Origin: Bacteroidales bacterium
GTDB lineage: Bacteria > Bacteroidota > Bacteroidia > Bacteroidales > WCHB1-69
Direction: 5' to 3'
Assembly: GCA_023229985.1 (NCBI GenBank)
Contig: JALNYF010000022.1
Coordinates: 1-30,667, forward strand
Length of the DNA: 30,667 nucleotides
Each line of letters begins with the position of its first letter. Within the stretch, counting starts at the first letter, position 1. Below are positions 1-7,600 of the stretch, in pieces. Under the pieces are notes generated by a model. It saw nothing but the letters and a program-made list of their open reading frames with translations, ran no database searches and had not been told where the DNA came from. The position numbers were made by a program, and so were the translations under genes.

Positions 1-162
1 ACAGGCGGCATGCTTTTTTTCGCTGCTGCCCTGTAACCGGTTCTCCTCATCCCAACAATGGGCACGGATGGTCACTTCGCCGGCAGAAAGTCCTGTCGCG
101 CGCGTTTGCAGGTTGCCGCTGGCATCCATGGTAGTGATTTGAAAGAAGTGTTTCCCGTGCAT
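1..162 (-). CDS. Chimeric RHS fragment, 3' end beyond window
   Basis: An open frame of 54 codons runs from an ATG at 162 off the left edge. Bases 1-127 are identical to 5958-6084 inside the full-length RHS gene, so residues from about 12 on are RHS/YD-repeat sequence (motif CWDEENRLQG). The first 11 or so residues do not come from the same place: MHGKHFFQITTMD resembles the HNGKQYFQTTTID stretch encoded near 7245-7280 of the large gene, joined at a shared GATGCCA. It therefore looks like a product of recombination between two internal repeats. It has its own promoter-like box upstream. By analogy with the two orphan modules upstream it probably continues into an RHS core and another C-terminal toxin domain outside the window; this is inference. 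It could equally be a dead fragment. Confidence 0.7.
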   Translation of the reverse strand, partial: MHGKHFFQITTMDASGNLQTRATGLSAGEVTIRAHCWDEENRLQGSSEKKHAAC

Positions 163-181
163 GGGTTTTTATTTAACACCG

Positions 182-212
182 CAAAATTATTACATATTTT
201 TTAAAAAAACAA
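182..212 (-). promoter_or_regulatory. Bacteroidota-type promoter for left RHS fragment
   Basis: On the minus strand the box TAATTTTG (182-189) matches the Bacteroidota -7 consensus TAnnTTTG. A TTG (210-212) lies 20 bp further upstream as a possible -33 element. The box is 20 bp upstream of the ATG at 162. The segment 164-195 matches 16130-16161, upstream of the T9SS protein gene, in 27 of 32 positions, so the two genes share a start region. Confidence 0.5.
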
Positions 213-272
213 GAGTGTTTTAAAAAATATGTTGAGACGGCTGTTGTTTGCATTTGATTTGGGTATATATAT

Positions 273-938
273 CTAATATTCAGTATCATTGACAACTTCT
301 TTCAGCGCATAAGGATCTATTAAGCGTATATCCATCATATTTGTTGCACACCAAGAAGCGAAAGTGATATAACCATACTTAAATAATTCACATACATTCT
401 GAACCCAATTCTCATAGCTGGTTTGTTTAAAGATCCTATCATGTGAAAACAATTTCCTTATCAATTTCCTATTGTGGAGATTTGTGTCTGATACTAAGGT
501 ACAGTCATAATAACTTCTTATAAAATAATATTGAAATAGAGTATTTGCAATATAGTCAGAGCTTATATCTGAACTTATTATCAATGTGTCTTTTTGTAAT
601 ACACAGTTCCCAAAAGCATTGCATGCTTCAACATAATCGTCTTGAGTAATATGCGAAAAGTCTGAATTTAGGATGTAGCGAATGTAAAAATCTACAAATT
701 CATTTTGTTTTGTGAGTGCATAACCAGAATAGATGGGAGACTCAAGAAATATTGGAAGGAAAATTGCTAAGCAATCATCTCCGAAATCAAAAAATTTACA
801 ATAATAAACCATAGAATCCAATCCCATGTCCTCTTGCAAATTGGCGACAAAATTTAGCGATTGTCGCTGAGCGAAATTGCTAAAAGAGGTGGTAGATAGA
901 ATTATTGTAAATACTATTAATTTTAGATGATTTGTCAT
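273..938 (-). CDS. Exported protein, candidate immunity protein for the metallopeptidase RHS module
   Basis: A 221-residue protein of no family I recognise. Residues 1-23 form a clear signal peptide (hydrophobic LIVFTIILSTTSF, probable cleavage after NFA), so the mature protein should be periplasmic or secreted. Its ATG overlaps the stop of the preceding RHS module by four bases (ATGA), which implies translational coupling. In polymorphic toxin loci the gene directly 3' of the toxin domain normally encodes immunity, and the export signal fits a toxin acting in the periplasm. The function is inferred from position only. Composition is AT-rich compared with the RHS core DNA next to it, as is usual for transferred toxin/immunity cassettes. 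Several cysteines (YYCKFF, DDCLA, EACNAFGNC) could form disulfides. Confidence 0.75.
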   Translation of the reverse strand: MTNHLKLIVFTIILSTTSFSNFAQRQSLNFVANLQEDMGLDSMVYYCKFFDFGDDCLAIFLPIFLESPIYSGYALTKQNEFVDFYIRYILNSDFSHITQDDYVEACNAFGNCVLQKDTLIISSDISSDYIANTLFQYYFIRSYYDCTLVSDTNLHNRKLIRKLFSHDRIFKQTSYENWVQNVCELFKYGYITFASWCATNMMDIRLIDPYALKEVVNDTEY

Positions 939-1987
939 GGGGTAAAATATTTATCAAGATACTCTTCAGGAATTGTCATCCATTTAACATTGTCGTTCTG
1001 GGATACTCCGTATTGGCTTCGGGGGTTTTTATTATTCTCGCGTAAAATGATATTTCCGATATTTATTGCATTGATTTCTGTTAATTTTAGTCCATTTTCT
1101 ATCCGTTCATCAGTATATTTGGCCTGATCATAGTCCCATGCATGCCCTAATAATTCATGTGCTAAAGTTGCTGGAGCATAATTATCTGAGCCATCCGGAT
1201 AATCAAATGTAATAGTAGGGTTATAATAAATGTTGGAGCCAGAACCTTTAGCAGGAATTTTTATATCATCTTTATTTGTAGGTGTCGCAAAATTAATTGT
1301 AAATTCAGCTCTACATGAAATCGTATGAATATGTTTACTTTTTTCTAAATCACTCAAATGACTTAGAATCCTTTTATTTTTTGAGTTCGCTAACTTATTT
1401 AGGTTATTTAGTACTTTTGCTGCATAGCTGTTTTCATTGGGGGGCACTTCTATCCCGTTTTTGTCGTATAGGGAACCATTCTTGTATTGATACTTGGTAT
1501 TTCCATCCTTTATCCAAATTTCTCTCCCATCCACATCCACCAGCCGCACCGGATTCCCCCCGCAATACATGTACGGCGACATACTCAGGTACTTATCACT
1601 CAGCGGATCCACGCTCAGCCAGATGCTGTAATCCGAAGAATAGTACCGCGCTCCGAAGTAAGAGTACCCCGTTTCGCCATCCCGTTCCTTGCCGCTGAAG
1701 GTGTAGCGGCTGTTCCACGTGGTGCTCCGCTTTTCAAGGAAGGGCTCTCCAACCGACGCAGGCAGTGAGTGTAAAACAAATTCATTTGTTTTACCGAACG
1801 CCAAGGAGGAAAAAAAGCGGAGCTTTTTATAGGGAAGGTACTCACAATACTGTATCCCGTTCCTCGCACTGTCCGTTACCCACGAAGTGGAACCTATGTG
1901 GTCGGGGTGGTAGAAGTAACGGAGCTTTTCGGGGGTGTTCCGGGAAATGGGGTTGCTTCTCTTTTCGACGGATGGTTGTTTTTGCAT
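935..1987 (-). CDS. Orphan RHS core module with M91-like metallopeptidase C-terminus
   Basis: A truncated RHS protein. I prefer the ATG at 1987 over the in-frame GTG at 1996. About 24 leader residues lead into the end of the RHS strand (RYFYHPDHIGSTSW) and the RHS core (YTFSGKERD, SYFGARYYSSD, VDPLSDKY). The core ends in VDVDG instead of the VDPDG of its paralogues. The remaining ~195 residues are unrelated to the other modules. They contain LAHELLGHAWDYDQ (about 275-288), then LTEINAI about 20 residues on and an RSQYG motif. This layout resembles M91-type zinc peptidase domains common at RHS C-termini (His-Glu...His, then a Glu ligand). The motif is HExxxH rather than HExxH because a TTA codon is doubled. 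The core carries a 26-residue in-frame insertion at 1751-1828. The next gene overlaps by four bases and is the candidate immunity gene. Delivered to other cells or an inactive remnant: undecided. Confidence 0.8.
   Translation of the reverse strand: MQKQPSVEKRSNPISRNTPEKLRYFYHPDHIGSTSWVTDSARNGIQYCEYLPYKKLRFFSSLAFGKTNEFVLHSLPASVGEPFLEKRSTTWNSRYTFSGKERDGETGYSYFGARYYSSDYSIWLSVDPLSDKYLSMSPYMYCGGNPVRLVDVDGREIWIKDGNTKYQYKNGSLYDKNGIEVPPNENSYAAKVLNNLNKLANSKNKRILSHLSDLEKSKHIHTISCRAEFTINFATPTNKDDIKIPAKGSGSNIYYNPTITFDYPDGSDNYAPATLAHELLGHAWDYDQAKYTDERIENGLKLTEINAINIGNIILRENNKNPRSQYGVSQNDNVKWMTIPEEYLDKYFTP
1588..1651 (-). repeat. 64-bp RHS-core repeat, copy 3
   Basis: Identical over 64 bases to 3415-3478 and 5318-5381. 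It encodes the core stretch around YYSSDYSIWLSVDPLSDKY. Downstream of the core, on the toxin side, similarity between the modules disappears. It is a likely homology arm for C-terminal cassette exchange. Confidence 0.9.
1751..1828 (-). repeat. In-frame palindromic insertion in RHS core
   Basis: Compared with the other two RHS cores, 78 extra bases (26 codons) sit between YLP[F/Y] and GE. The insert contains a perfect 10-bp inverted repeat with a 4-base loop (1771-1794, arms GTAAAACAAA/TTTGTTTTAC) and a second hairpin of at least 7 bp (about 1814-1828, AAAAAGC/GCTTTTT). It keeps the reading frame and encodes KLRFFSSLAFGKTNEFVLHS followed by LPASV. The pattern resembles selfish palindromic elements that insert inside genes, as described in Rickettsia. 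Confidence 0.65.
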
Positions 1988-2009
1988 TGGAAACACTGGT
2001 TATTGGGAA

Positions 2010-2017
2010 CAAATACA
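2010..2017 (-). promoter_or_regulatory. Possible -7 box for orphan RHS module
   Basis: Minus-strand TGTATTTG matches the TAnnTTTG consensus at all but one fixed position. It lies 22 bp upstream of the ATG at 1987, the same spacing as the better boxes upstream of 162, 3697 and 16126. The 2018-2112 interval holds nothing else I recognise. Confidence 0.3.
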
Positions 2018-2112
2018 AGGGTTTGAGTTATTAATTGGCATGATTATTAAAATATTATTTTATTGACCTAATTTTGGATGATAATATATTTTAACCTTAG
2101 TACGCAGGATTA

Positions 2113-2152
2113 TAAAAAGTTCTGAATTGACTTTTAAGCCGTAGAATTCAGA
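2113..2152 (-). terminator. Candidate intrinsic terminator
   Basis: On the minus strand an 8-bp perfect stem TCTGAATT/AATTCAGA (2145-2152 with 2121-2128, 16-base loop) is followed by ACTTTTTA. It begins 10 bp after the stop of the gene ending at 2163. The long loop and weak AT-rich stem keep the confidence moderate. Confidence 0.45.
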
Positions 2153-2162
2153 TCCAAAATAC

Positions 2163-2702
2163 TTATTCTTCTTGTTCTCCAAATTCTTCCGGACCGGGAA
2201 TATAGTAAAATTTATCCTTGTCTATTTCGATGATTTCTTGTCCCGATTTATCCTTATAATATCTAAAACTTGCCGACCATGTTTCAGGATTTTCAAGAGT
2301 TTTTCTTTGAGTTTTATAGTTAGTCAACTCCCAGTAATTACTGGTTGAAGGAGTGGGGCGGTAATCTGATTCTTCAGATGATATCCAATAAAGCTCCATT
2401 TCCGAGCTCTTATTAGTTGTGGTCGATCTGCGTTTTATAGTGCCTCCTTCACATTCACTCATATATAAAACAGTAAAATAAATCGAGTCTCCTTTTATTT
2501 CATATTTTCCACTTATGGCAAAAATTCTGCATAAGCCATTATATATTCCAGGTCGATATTCAAACCTATTATTCTCATAAAAATCATAACCGGCTTGAAA
2601 ATTTGCAAACAATGGACTGTTTAATTGCCAATAGCCTTCAATATCTTGAGCATGACACGTAACCATCCATAGGAACAATATAAACATATTTATTATTCTC
2701 AT
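2163..2702 (-). CDS. Exported protein, candidate immunity protein for the cysteine-peptidase RHS module
   Basis: A 179-residue protein with a signal peptide (residues 1-18, MFILFLWMVTCHA, cleavage probably before QDIEG). The mature start IEGYWQL and the alternating beta-like pattern (GKYEIKGDSIYFTVLYM) recall lipocalin-like folds, but I do not recognise a family. It begins 20 bp after the stop of the RHS module at 2723, with no promoter-like box in the gap, so it is probably co-transcribed. Position and export signal suggest it neutralises the toxin domain encoded just upstream. This is a guilt-by-association call. It shows no resemblance to the candidate immunity proteins at 273-938 and 3932-4639, as expected if each is specific for its own toxin. 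Confidence 0.75.
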   Translation of the reverse strand: MRIINMFILFLWMVTCHAQDIEGYWQLNSPLFANFQAGYDFYENNRFEYRPGIYNGLCRIFAISGKYEIKGDSIYFTVLYMSECEGGTIKRRSTTTNKSSEMELYWISSEESDYRPTPSTSNYWELTNYKTQRKTLENPETWSASFRYYKDKSGQEIIEIDKDKFYYIPGPEEFGEQEE

Positions 2703-2722
2703 ATTAAAACCTCCTTTCTTTA

Positions 2723-3697
2723 TTAGGGTGTTACCGTAACCGGTTTAAGGACATAGCCCGGAACGTATATAAAATAACTCTTCGGCTTGGATTTTGCAAT
2801 GGTAGAATTTAATGATTTAAATCCGGTATATGCAGCTACCCCAATATTGGCAATCAAGCCTAATTTTATATTATCCCCTACACTAAATGTAGCCACATGT
2901 CCCGAAGATTGAGTATTGGGATTTCTGTAACCAACAATTGCCAACCCTCCATTTGATGCGTATTCTGTTGCCCCTTCTTTAGATACAGATATATAATTAG
3001 GATTATTACCTGAAAGCATTTGGTCAATCATCGCATTTGCTCTGCCTGAAACCAAGGCATTGATACCTTCAGGAGTGGATGCTACCGTTTTCATTACATT
3101 TTGAGTTGCATAATTACAATAGGTCGTATTTCCATTTTGTTGAAGTGAAGGATTATCGTTGTTCAACTGCTGTTGCTCTTGGATAGCTGTTTCAAGATTA
3201 ACTTCATTTGCGCCACCCTGTGATTCATCATATCCTTTAAAGGCGTAATGCTTTCCTGTTCCACTTCCGGTTTGTTTAAATACAGCATTTGAGCCATCAT
3301 CTATATGTTTTACTATATTGCCATCGGCATCTTCAAAATTAGTAAAAACTTGCCCATCCGGATCCACCAAAATAATAGGATTATTGCTACAATAAGCATA
3401 AGGAGTCAAGTTCAGGTACTTATCACTCAGCGGATCCACGCTCAGCCAGATGCTGTAATCCGAAGAATAGTACCGCGCGCCAAAGTAACTGTACCCCGTT
3501 TCGCTGTCGCGTTCTTTGCCGGAGAAGGTGTAGCGCGATTTGTAGTCAATGGCGCTGTTTTGCTGGTTGAGCCACTCTTCGCCAAAGGGCAAGTAACACA
3601 AATGCTGTACGTACTGTGCGGTGGTTTTCCCGCGCGAACGCCCGTGCGCCGGAGTGATGTTTATTTCTTTAATTTTATCGTTTTTTGTGCTTTTCAT
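2723..3697 (-). CDS. Orphan RHS core module with cysteine amidase/peptidase-like C-terminus
   Basis: A 324-residue protein. Residues 1-24 are a lysine-rich leader not found in the large gene. Residues 25-115 are RHS core nearly identical to the large protein (TTAQYVQHLCYLPFGE, YTFSGKERDSETG, VDPLSDKY, VDPDG). The C-terminal ~209 residues are unique: TTYCNYATQNVM (Cys194), a region ANAMIDQM, GGLAIVGYRNP and SGHVATF (His267). A Cys near the start of a helix followed by a GHVA strand is the arrangement of CHAP/NlpC-P60 type papain-like peptidoglycan amidases, and I propose a cell wall amidase toxin. The last ~40 residues contain a hydrophobic LGLIANIGVAAYTGF segment. The start at 3697 fits a promoter box 20 bp upstream. 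The next gene, 20 bp downstream, is the candidate immunity gene. Confidence 0.8.
   Translation of the reverse strand: MKSTKNDKIKEINITPAHGRSRGKTTAQYVQHLCYLPFGEEWLNQQNSAIDYKSRYTFSGKERDSETGYSYFGARYYSSDYSIWLSVDPLSDKYLNLTPYAYCSNNPIILVDPDGQVFTNFEDADGNIVKHIDDGSNAVFKQTGSGTGKHYAFKGYDESQGGANEVNLETAIQEQQQLNNDNPSLQQNGNTTYCNYATQNVMKTVASTPEGINALVSGRANAMIDQMLSGNNPNYISVSKEGATEYASNGGLAIVGYRNPNTQSSGHVATFSVGDNIKLGLIANIGVAAYTGFKSLNSTIAKSKPKSYFIYVPGYVLKPVTVTP
3415..3478 (-). repeat. 64-bp RHS-core repeat, copy 2
   Basis: Identical to 1588-1651 and 5318-5381. With the large gene the similarity is longer: from about 3415 to 3624 it is near-identical to 5318-5526 except for a variable stretch of about 40 bp in the middle. 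Confidence 0.9.
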
Positions 3698-3716
3698 AGC
3701 GAAACGAATTTGAAGG

Positions 3717-3724
3717 CAAAGATA
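3717..3724 (-). promoter_or_regulatory. -7 box for orphan RHS module at 3697
   Basis: Minus-strand TATCTTTG is an exact TAnnTTTG match, 19 bases upstream of the ATG at 3697. No clear -33 TTG is seen. A second exact box of the same sequence lies at 3872-3879. These suggest that the orphan module is expressed on its own and is not only a silent donor. Confidence 0.5.
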
Positions 3725-3800
3725 GGAATTATTTTTGAAAATGAGGTGATTAGAGGTAATTTTTTGCTCGCTTTTAATTTGGGTTAATACACGTTTTTAG

Positions 3801-3838
3801 CTTAGCTACCAGTCTTAAAATGTGGCAGTATTATAGTT
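3801..3838 (-). repeat. 38-bp intergenic repeat, copy 1
   Basis: Matches 16811-16848 in 35 of 38 positions (core TGTGGCAGTATTATAGTT). It lies downstream of the candidate immunity gene ending at 3932 and upstream of the next RHS module. The other copy lies downstream of uvrC. Function unknown. The rest of the 3698-3931 gap holds only the promoter boxes noted. Confidence 0.8.
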
Positions 3839-3931
3839 TTCTTTGAATTGTTCATCTTTTTTAATTTTGTGCAAAGATAATCACTTTAACCGTTGGCCTA
3901 AATTTGGGGGAACATTATACTTTGATTATTT

Positions 3932-4639
3932 TCAATCAGAATTTAAATTAATGCAATATAGCCCTAATTCGTTGATATTCTTTTCATTATTCATCACTTT
4001 GACGTTTTCATTAAACAATAAATTTAATAATTTGTTTTGAAAATGTAGCTGAAGTAAAAAACAATCTTTTGATAAAATTTCCCCATTCATATTTGATAAC
4101 GAATGTACAGTTTTATCAATTCCAAATAAATATATTTTTTGAAGATCATTATTTATAAACTTTAATATTAGAATAGACCCTGCATTACAATAAGATCCGT
4201 TACATTCAAAAGGATAACCTTCAAGTACAAAAATACGAATCGAGTCTTTATTAAATATTAAAGGATTATATCCTTCAATATTATCTACTGTATCACCTTT
4301 AAAAACAGAAAAAATATTTTCACAATACTCATCTTCTTCGTTTAAACCTTTAATATCTTTATAAATATGATTTTTATATTTGATACTAAATCCTAAATAA
4401 GATTTTAAATTAAACAAACAATTTTCCCTTGTAAATGTATCTCTTTTAAAAGAATTAATCATATAAAGAGTTCCATAATCAAAACTAAAAAGTGATCTAA
4501 TTTGTACTAAATTTTTTGTTTGAACAGTATCCATCTTTTCAAAATTTATACGATTTCTATTCGTGTCAATTTCTAAAACAGTTGCAGAGCAATTAGCTGA
4601 TAACAAAATAAGTAATAGAGAACTAATTAATTTTATCAT
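3932..4639 (-). CDS. Exported protein, candidate immunity protein for the full-length RHS toxin
   Basis: A 235-residue protein with a signal peptide (LISSLLLILLSANCSA, cleavage about residue 20). LSANC is a poor lipobox because of the Asn at -1. I do not recognise a family. Paired cysteines (ECNGSYCNAG, KDCF) fit an exported protein. Its ATG lies 17 bases inside the end of the large RHS gene, so the two are translationally linked. The DNA is markedly more AT-rich than the RHS body, like the other toxin/immunity tips. I infer periplasmic immunity against the SleB-like domain encoded just upstream. No sequence feature shows binding directly. Confidence 0.75.
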   Translation of the reverse strand: MIKLISSLLLILLSANCSATVLEIDTNRNRINFEKMDTVQTKNLVQIRSLFSFDYGTLYMINSFKRDTFTRENCLFNLKSYLGFSIKYKNHIYKDIKGLNEEDEYCENIFSVFKGDTVDNIEGYNPLIFNKDSIRIFVLEGYPFECNGSYCNAGSILILKFINNDLQKIYLFGIDKTVHSLSNMNGEILSKDCFLLQLHFQNKLLNLLFNENVKVMNNEKNINELGLYCINLNSD

Positions 4640-7600
4640 ACTTGAATTTATTGATTCTATTTGATGTCTTAGGAGGGTAATTTATATAAAACCTGTTTAA
4701 ATTAGATCCTTTTTCTGCTCCTCTCCATTGAGTCGCTGTTGATTTTCCATCTAAGCTTGTTGTGTAATCTACTCCTCCAGGTGTTAATGCATTTATTGCT
4801 GCAGCAATCGAAGTTTTCATTGCTGAATTTTCATCACGATCGGAAGAACTAGAATTGAAAAAGTTTGCATAGGCTTTGGTTGCAGTACCAGCAACAAATC
4901 TTTTATTATTCATTCTATCTTTATGTGAATCACCGATATAACAGACATTATCTAAGGTTTGTTGCAGTGATTTGCCATTAGCTTCTTGTCTATTAACAAT
5001 AGCATTTGCAACTCTATATTTATCAATATCATTATCTTGATAAGTTTCATTAAATGCAAAAGCAGCTACTTGTAGAAATTCATCATGAGAAACCGCATTT
5101 CCTTTACCATCAACTAACTGAGTTGCTCCTGACATTGTTATCGTATAACCTTCATTATTTTTTGTATACGAATCTTTTGATACAGAATAAACATTTTGAG
5201 TCTTTTTGTCATCTTTTCCTAAATATGTTCCATCTTCTGCATAATAAAAATCCCTTCCATCCGGATCCACCAAAATGACCGGATTATTAGCACAATAGTT
5301 ATATGGCGACATACTCGGGTACTTATCACTCAGCGGATCCACGCTCAGCCAGATGCTGTAATCCGAAGAATAGTACCGCGCGCCGAAGTAACTGTAACCC
5401 GTTTCGCTGTCGCGTTCTTTGCCGGAGAAGGTGTAGCGCGAACCTTCGTAGTTAGTAACGCGTTGGTCAACAAAACTTTCTCCAAAGGGCAGGTAACACA
5501 AATGCTGTACGTACTGTGCGGTGGTGCCGGTTATCCAAGAAGCACTGCCGAGGTGGTCGGAGTGGTAGAAATAGAGCTCAGTTTCGGGAGTGGTGTCAGG
5601 AAGCTGCCTCAAAAAAGACAATGGGGATTCTTTCATGATAAAATCTTCTATGCCCATACATTGCATGATAGATTTCACATGTGCCACTGCCTTTTCACGC
5701 TTGGATTCCATAATACTATCAGCCACATCATTAAGACTCAAATTATTAAATTTCCCCGTTCCTATCTTACTCGCAATACGCTCCGTTTCTGCATAATAGT
5801 GTTTTGTGTAGCCTTTGGGCGTGGCTACCATATAGGGTGATGCATATAATACGGGCTCGGTGAGCATGTGATAAATTTTCCACGTTCCATTGACAAACAT
5901 TTTTTGCGGGTTACCGCTAAATTTGTAGAAACGCTCGCCCCCGACATCGTATAAGTAACAGGCGGCATGCTTTTTTTCGCTGCTGCCCTGTAACCGGTTC
6001 TCCTCATCCCAACAATGGGCACGGATGGTCACTTCGCCGGCAGAAAGTCCTGTCGCGCGCGTTTGCAGGTTGCCGCTGGCATCCCATTTAAAGCTTACAC
6101 TTTGATCGCCAATGGTATCTGTAATATTTTGCACGCGGTTGCCTTGCAGTGTATTTACCACATCTACATAACTATACAAATTATCGTAATTCATCAACGT
6201 GTCGGTAATGGTACCGGAAACAGCCGCCGAAAATTGCCGCTTCCGTACAATGCTTCCATTGGCGGTGTATGCCATATTCATCCAATAGTTGTAATCCTTC
6301 AACCCGTCAAAGGCACCTGTTGAACTCTGCAATCGGTACAGACTGTCATACGTGTAATTCATGGTGTAAGTGCCACCCATGTCCGTTGTCGGCATCGGGG
6401 CTGTGTTGGTAATCCCCAAAATATTGCCCACAGCATCATATTGATAGTCAATGTTTTGAAACATCGTATTGGCAGGATCATAACTCATAAGCCCGGAAAG
6501 TCTTAGCAATGTATCGTAATTGTATTTTGTGTGCATGCCATTGCCGTACCACTGTTCGCTTTTCAGCTCAAAGGTATTGTAGTGAATGCTGTCGATATAG
6601 TGAAAATACTGCGTTCCTTTTTCTCCTTTCATACTTTTTAGCATCCCGCCAACATTGTAATAATAAGAAACCTTTTCCACATCAGGGTAAACGATAGTTT
6701 GCAAACGGTTCCAAGTGTCATATTCAAAAGTCATTTTAAAGGTATAGGGTTGGCTTTCATTTGGGAGCACAAAGGTACGAATATTTCCTGTAATTTCGCC
6801 TAATTTTCCGTAAAAAAATTTTTGAAATCCGGAGGCATCTTCCAAAAGCGTGATTCTACCGCGTAATCCTTGTGCAGCGGTGGCACTGCCGTAAGTATAA
6901 TAAATATTGTTGGCAGGGTTTTCGGGATAGATAACAGAATCGGGACGGTTAAAAGTGTAATAATAAAAGATGCTGTCTTGGGCATCGGTCAGGCGTTGGG
7001 TGGCATGAGAGAGCATATTTCCCGCTGCGTCAAAGGTATAGGTGTCGGTGCCGGCATCGGGATGCGTGCGCGAAAGCAAGCGTCCGAGCTTGTCGTAAGT
7101 GTAAGAGGTGGTGTGCCCGTCAGGGTCCGTACTTGCGAGCAATTCGCCCAACGCATTATATTCAAAAACGGTGATTGCCCCCATCGGAGCTATGATTTTC
7201 ACTTGCTGCTTGCGCGTTCCGGTAAGCTGTGTCATCGCTATTCCGTTGGCATCAATGGTGGTGGTTTGAAAGTACTGTTTCCCATTGTGAATGCCGAAAT
7301 CGTATCCCGTGACAGTGCTATCGCCTGTCGGTAACTTTACTTTCAATGGTCGGTCAAGAATATCATACTTTGTGCTCGTACCGGTGGCAATATCACAACT
7401 ATCGCTATAGGTATCTATCGTAGCAGATTCGGAAAATGGGTGGTATTGCGCTACTGTTCTGCCAAAGCAGTCGTATTCAATCTTGCCACTTACCAAACGC
7501 TGTTCCACACCACTGATTTCTGCATCTTTCTTGGTTTGCAACACTCGTCCCAAGCCGTCGCATATTACAGTGGTAATAATCGGATTATCAGGGTGTTGAA

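Noticed and set aside
1315..2034. Overlapping plus-strand frames in the orphan RHS module
   Set aside because: Antisense to the RHS core. The apparent protein features mirror the RHS repeat sequence.
3872..3879. Second TATCTTTG box as promoter
   Set aside because: Exact consensus, but 174 bp from the next ATG and without a -33 element, so it is not listed separately.
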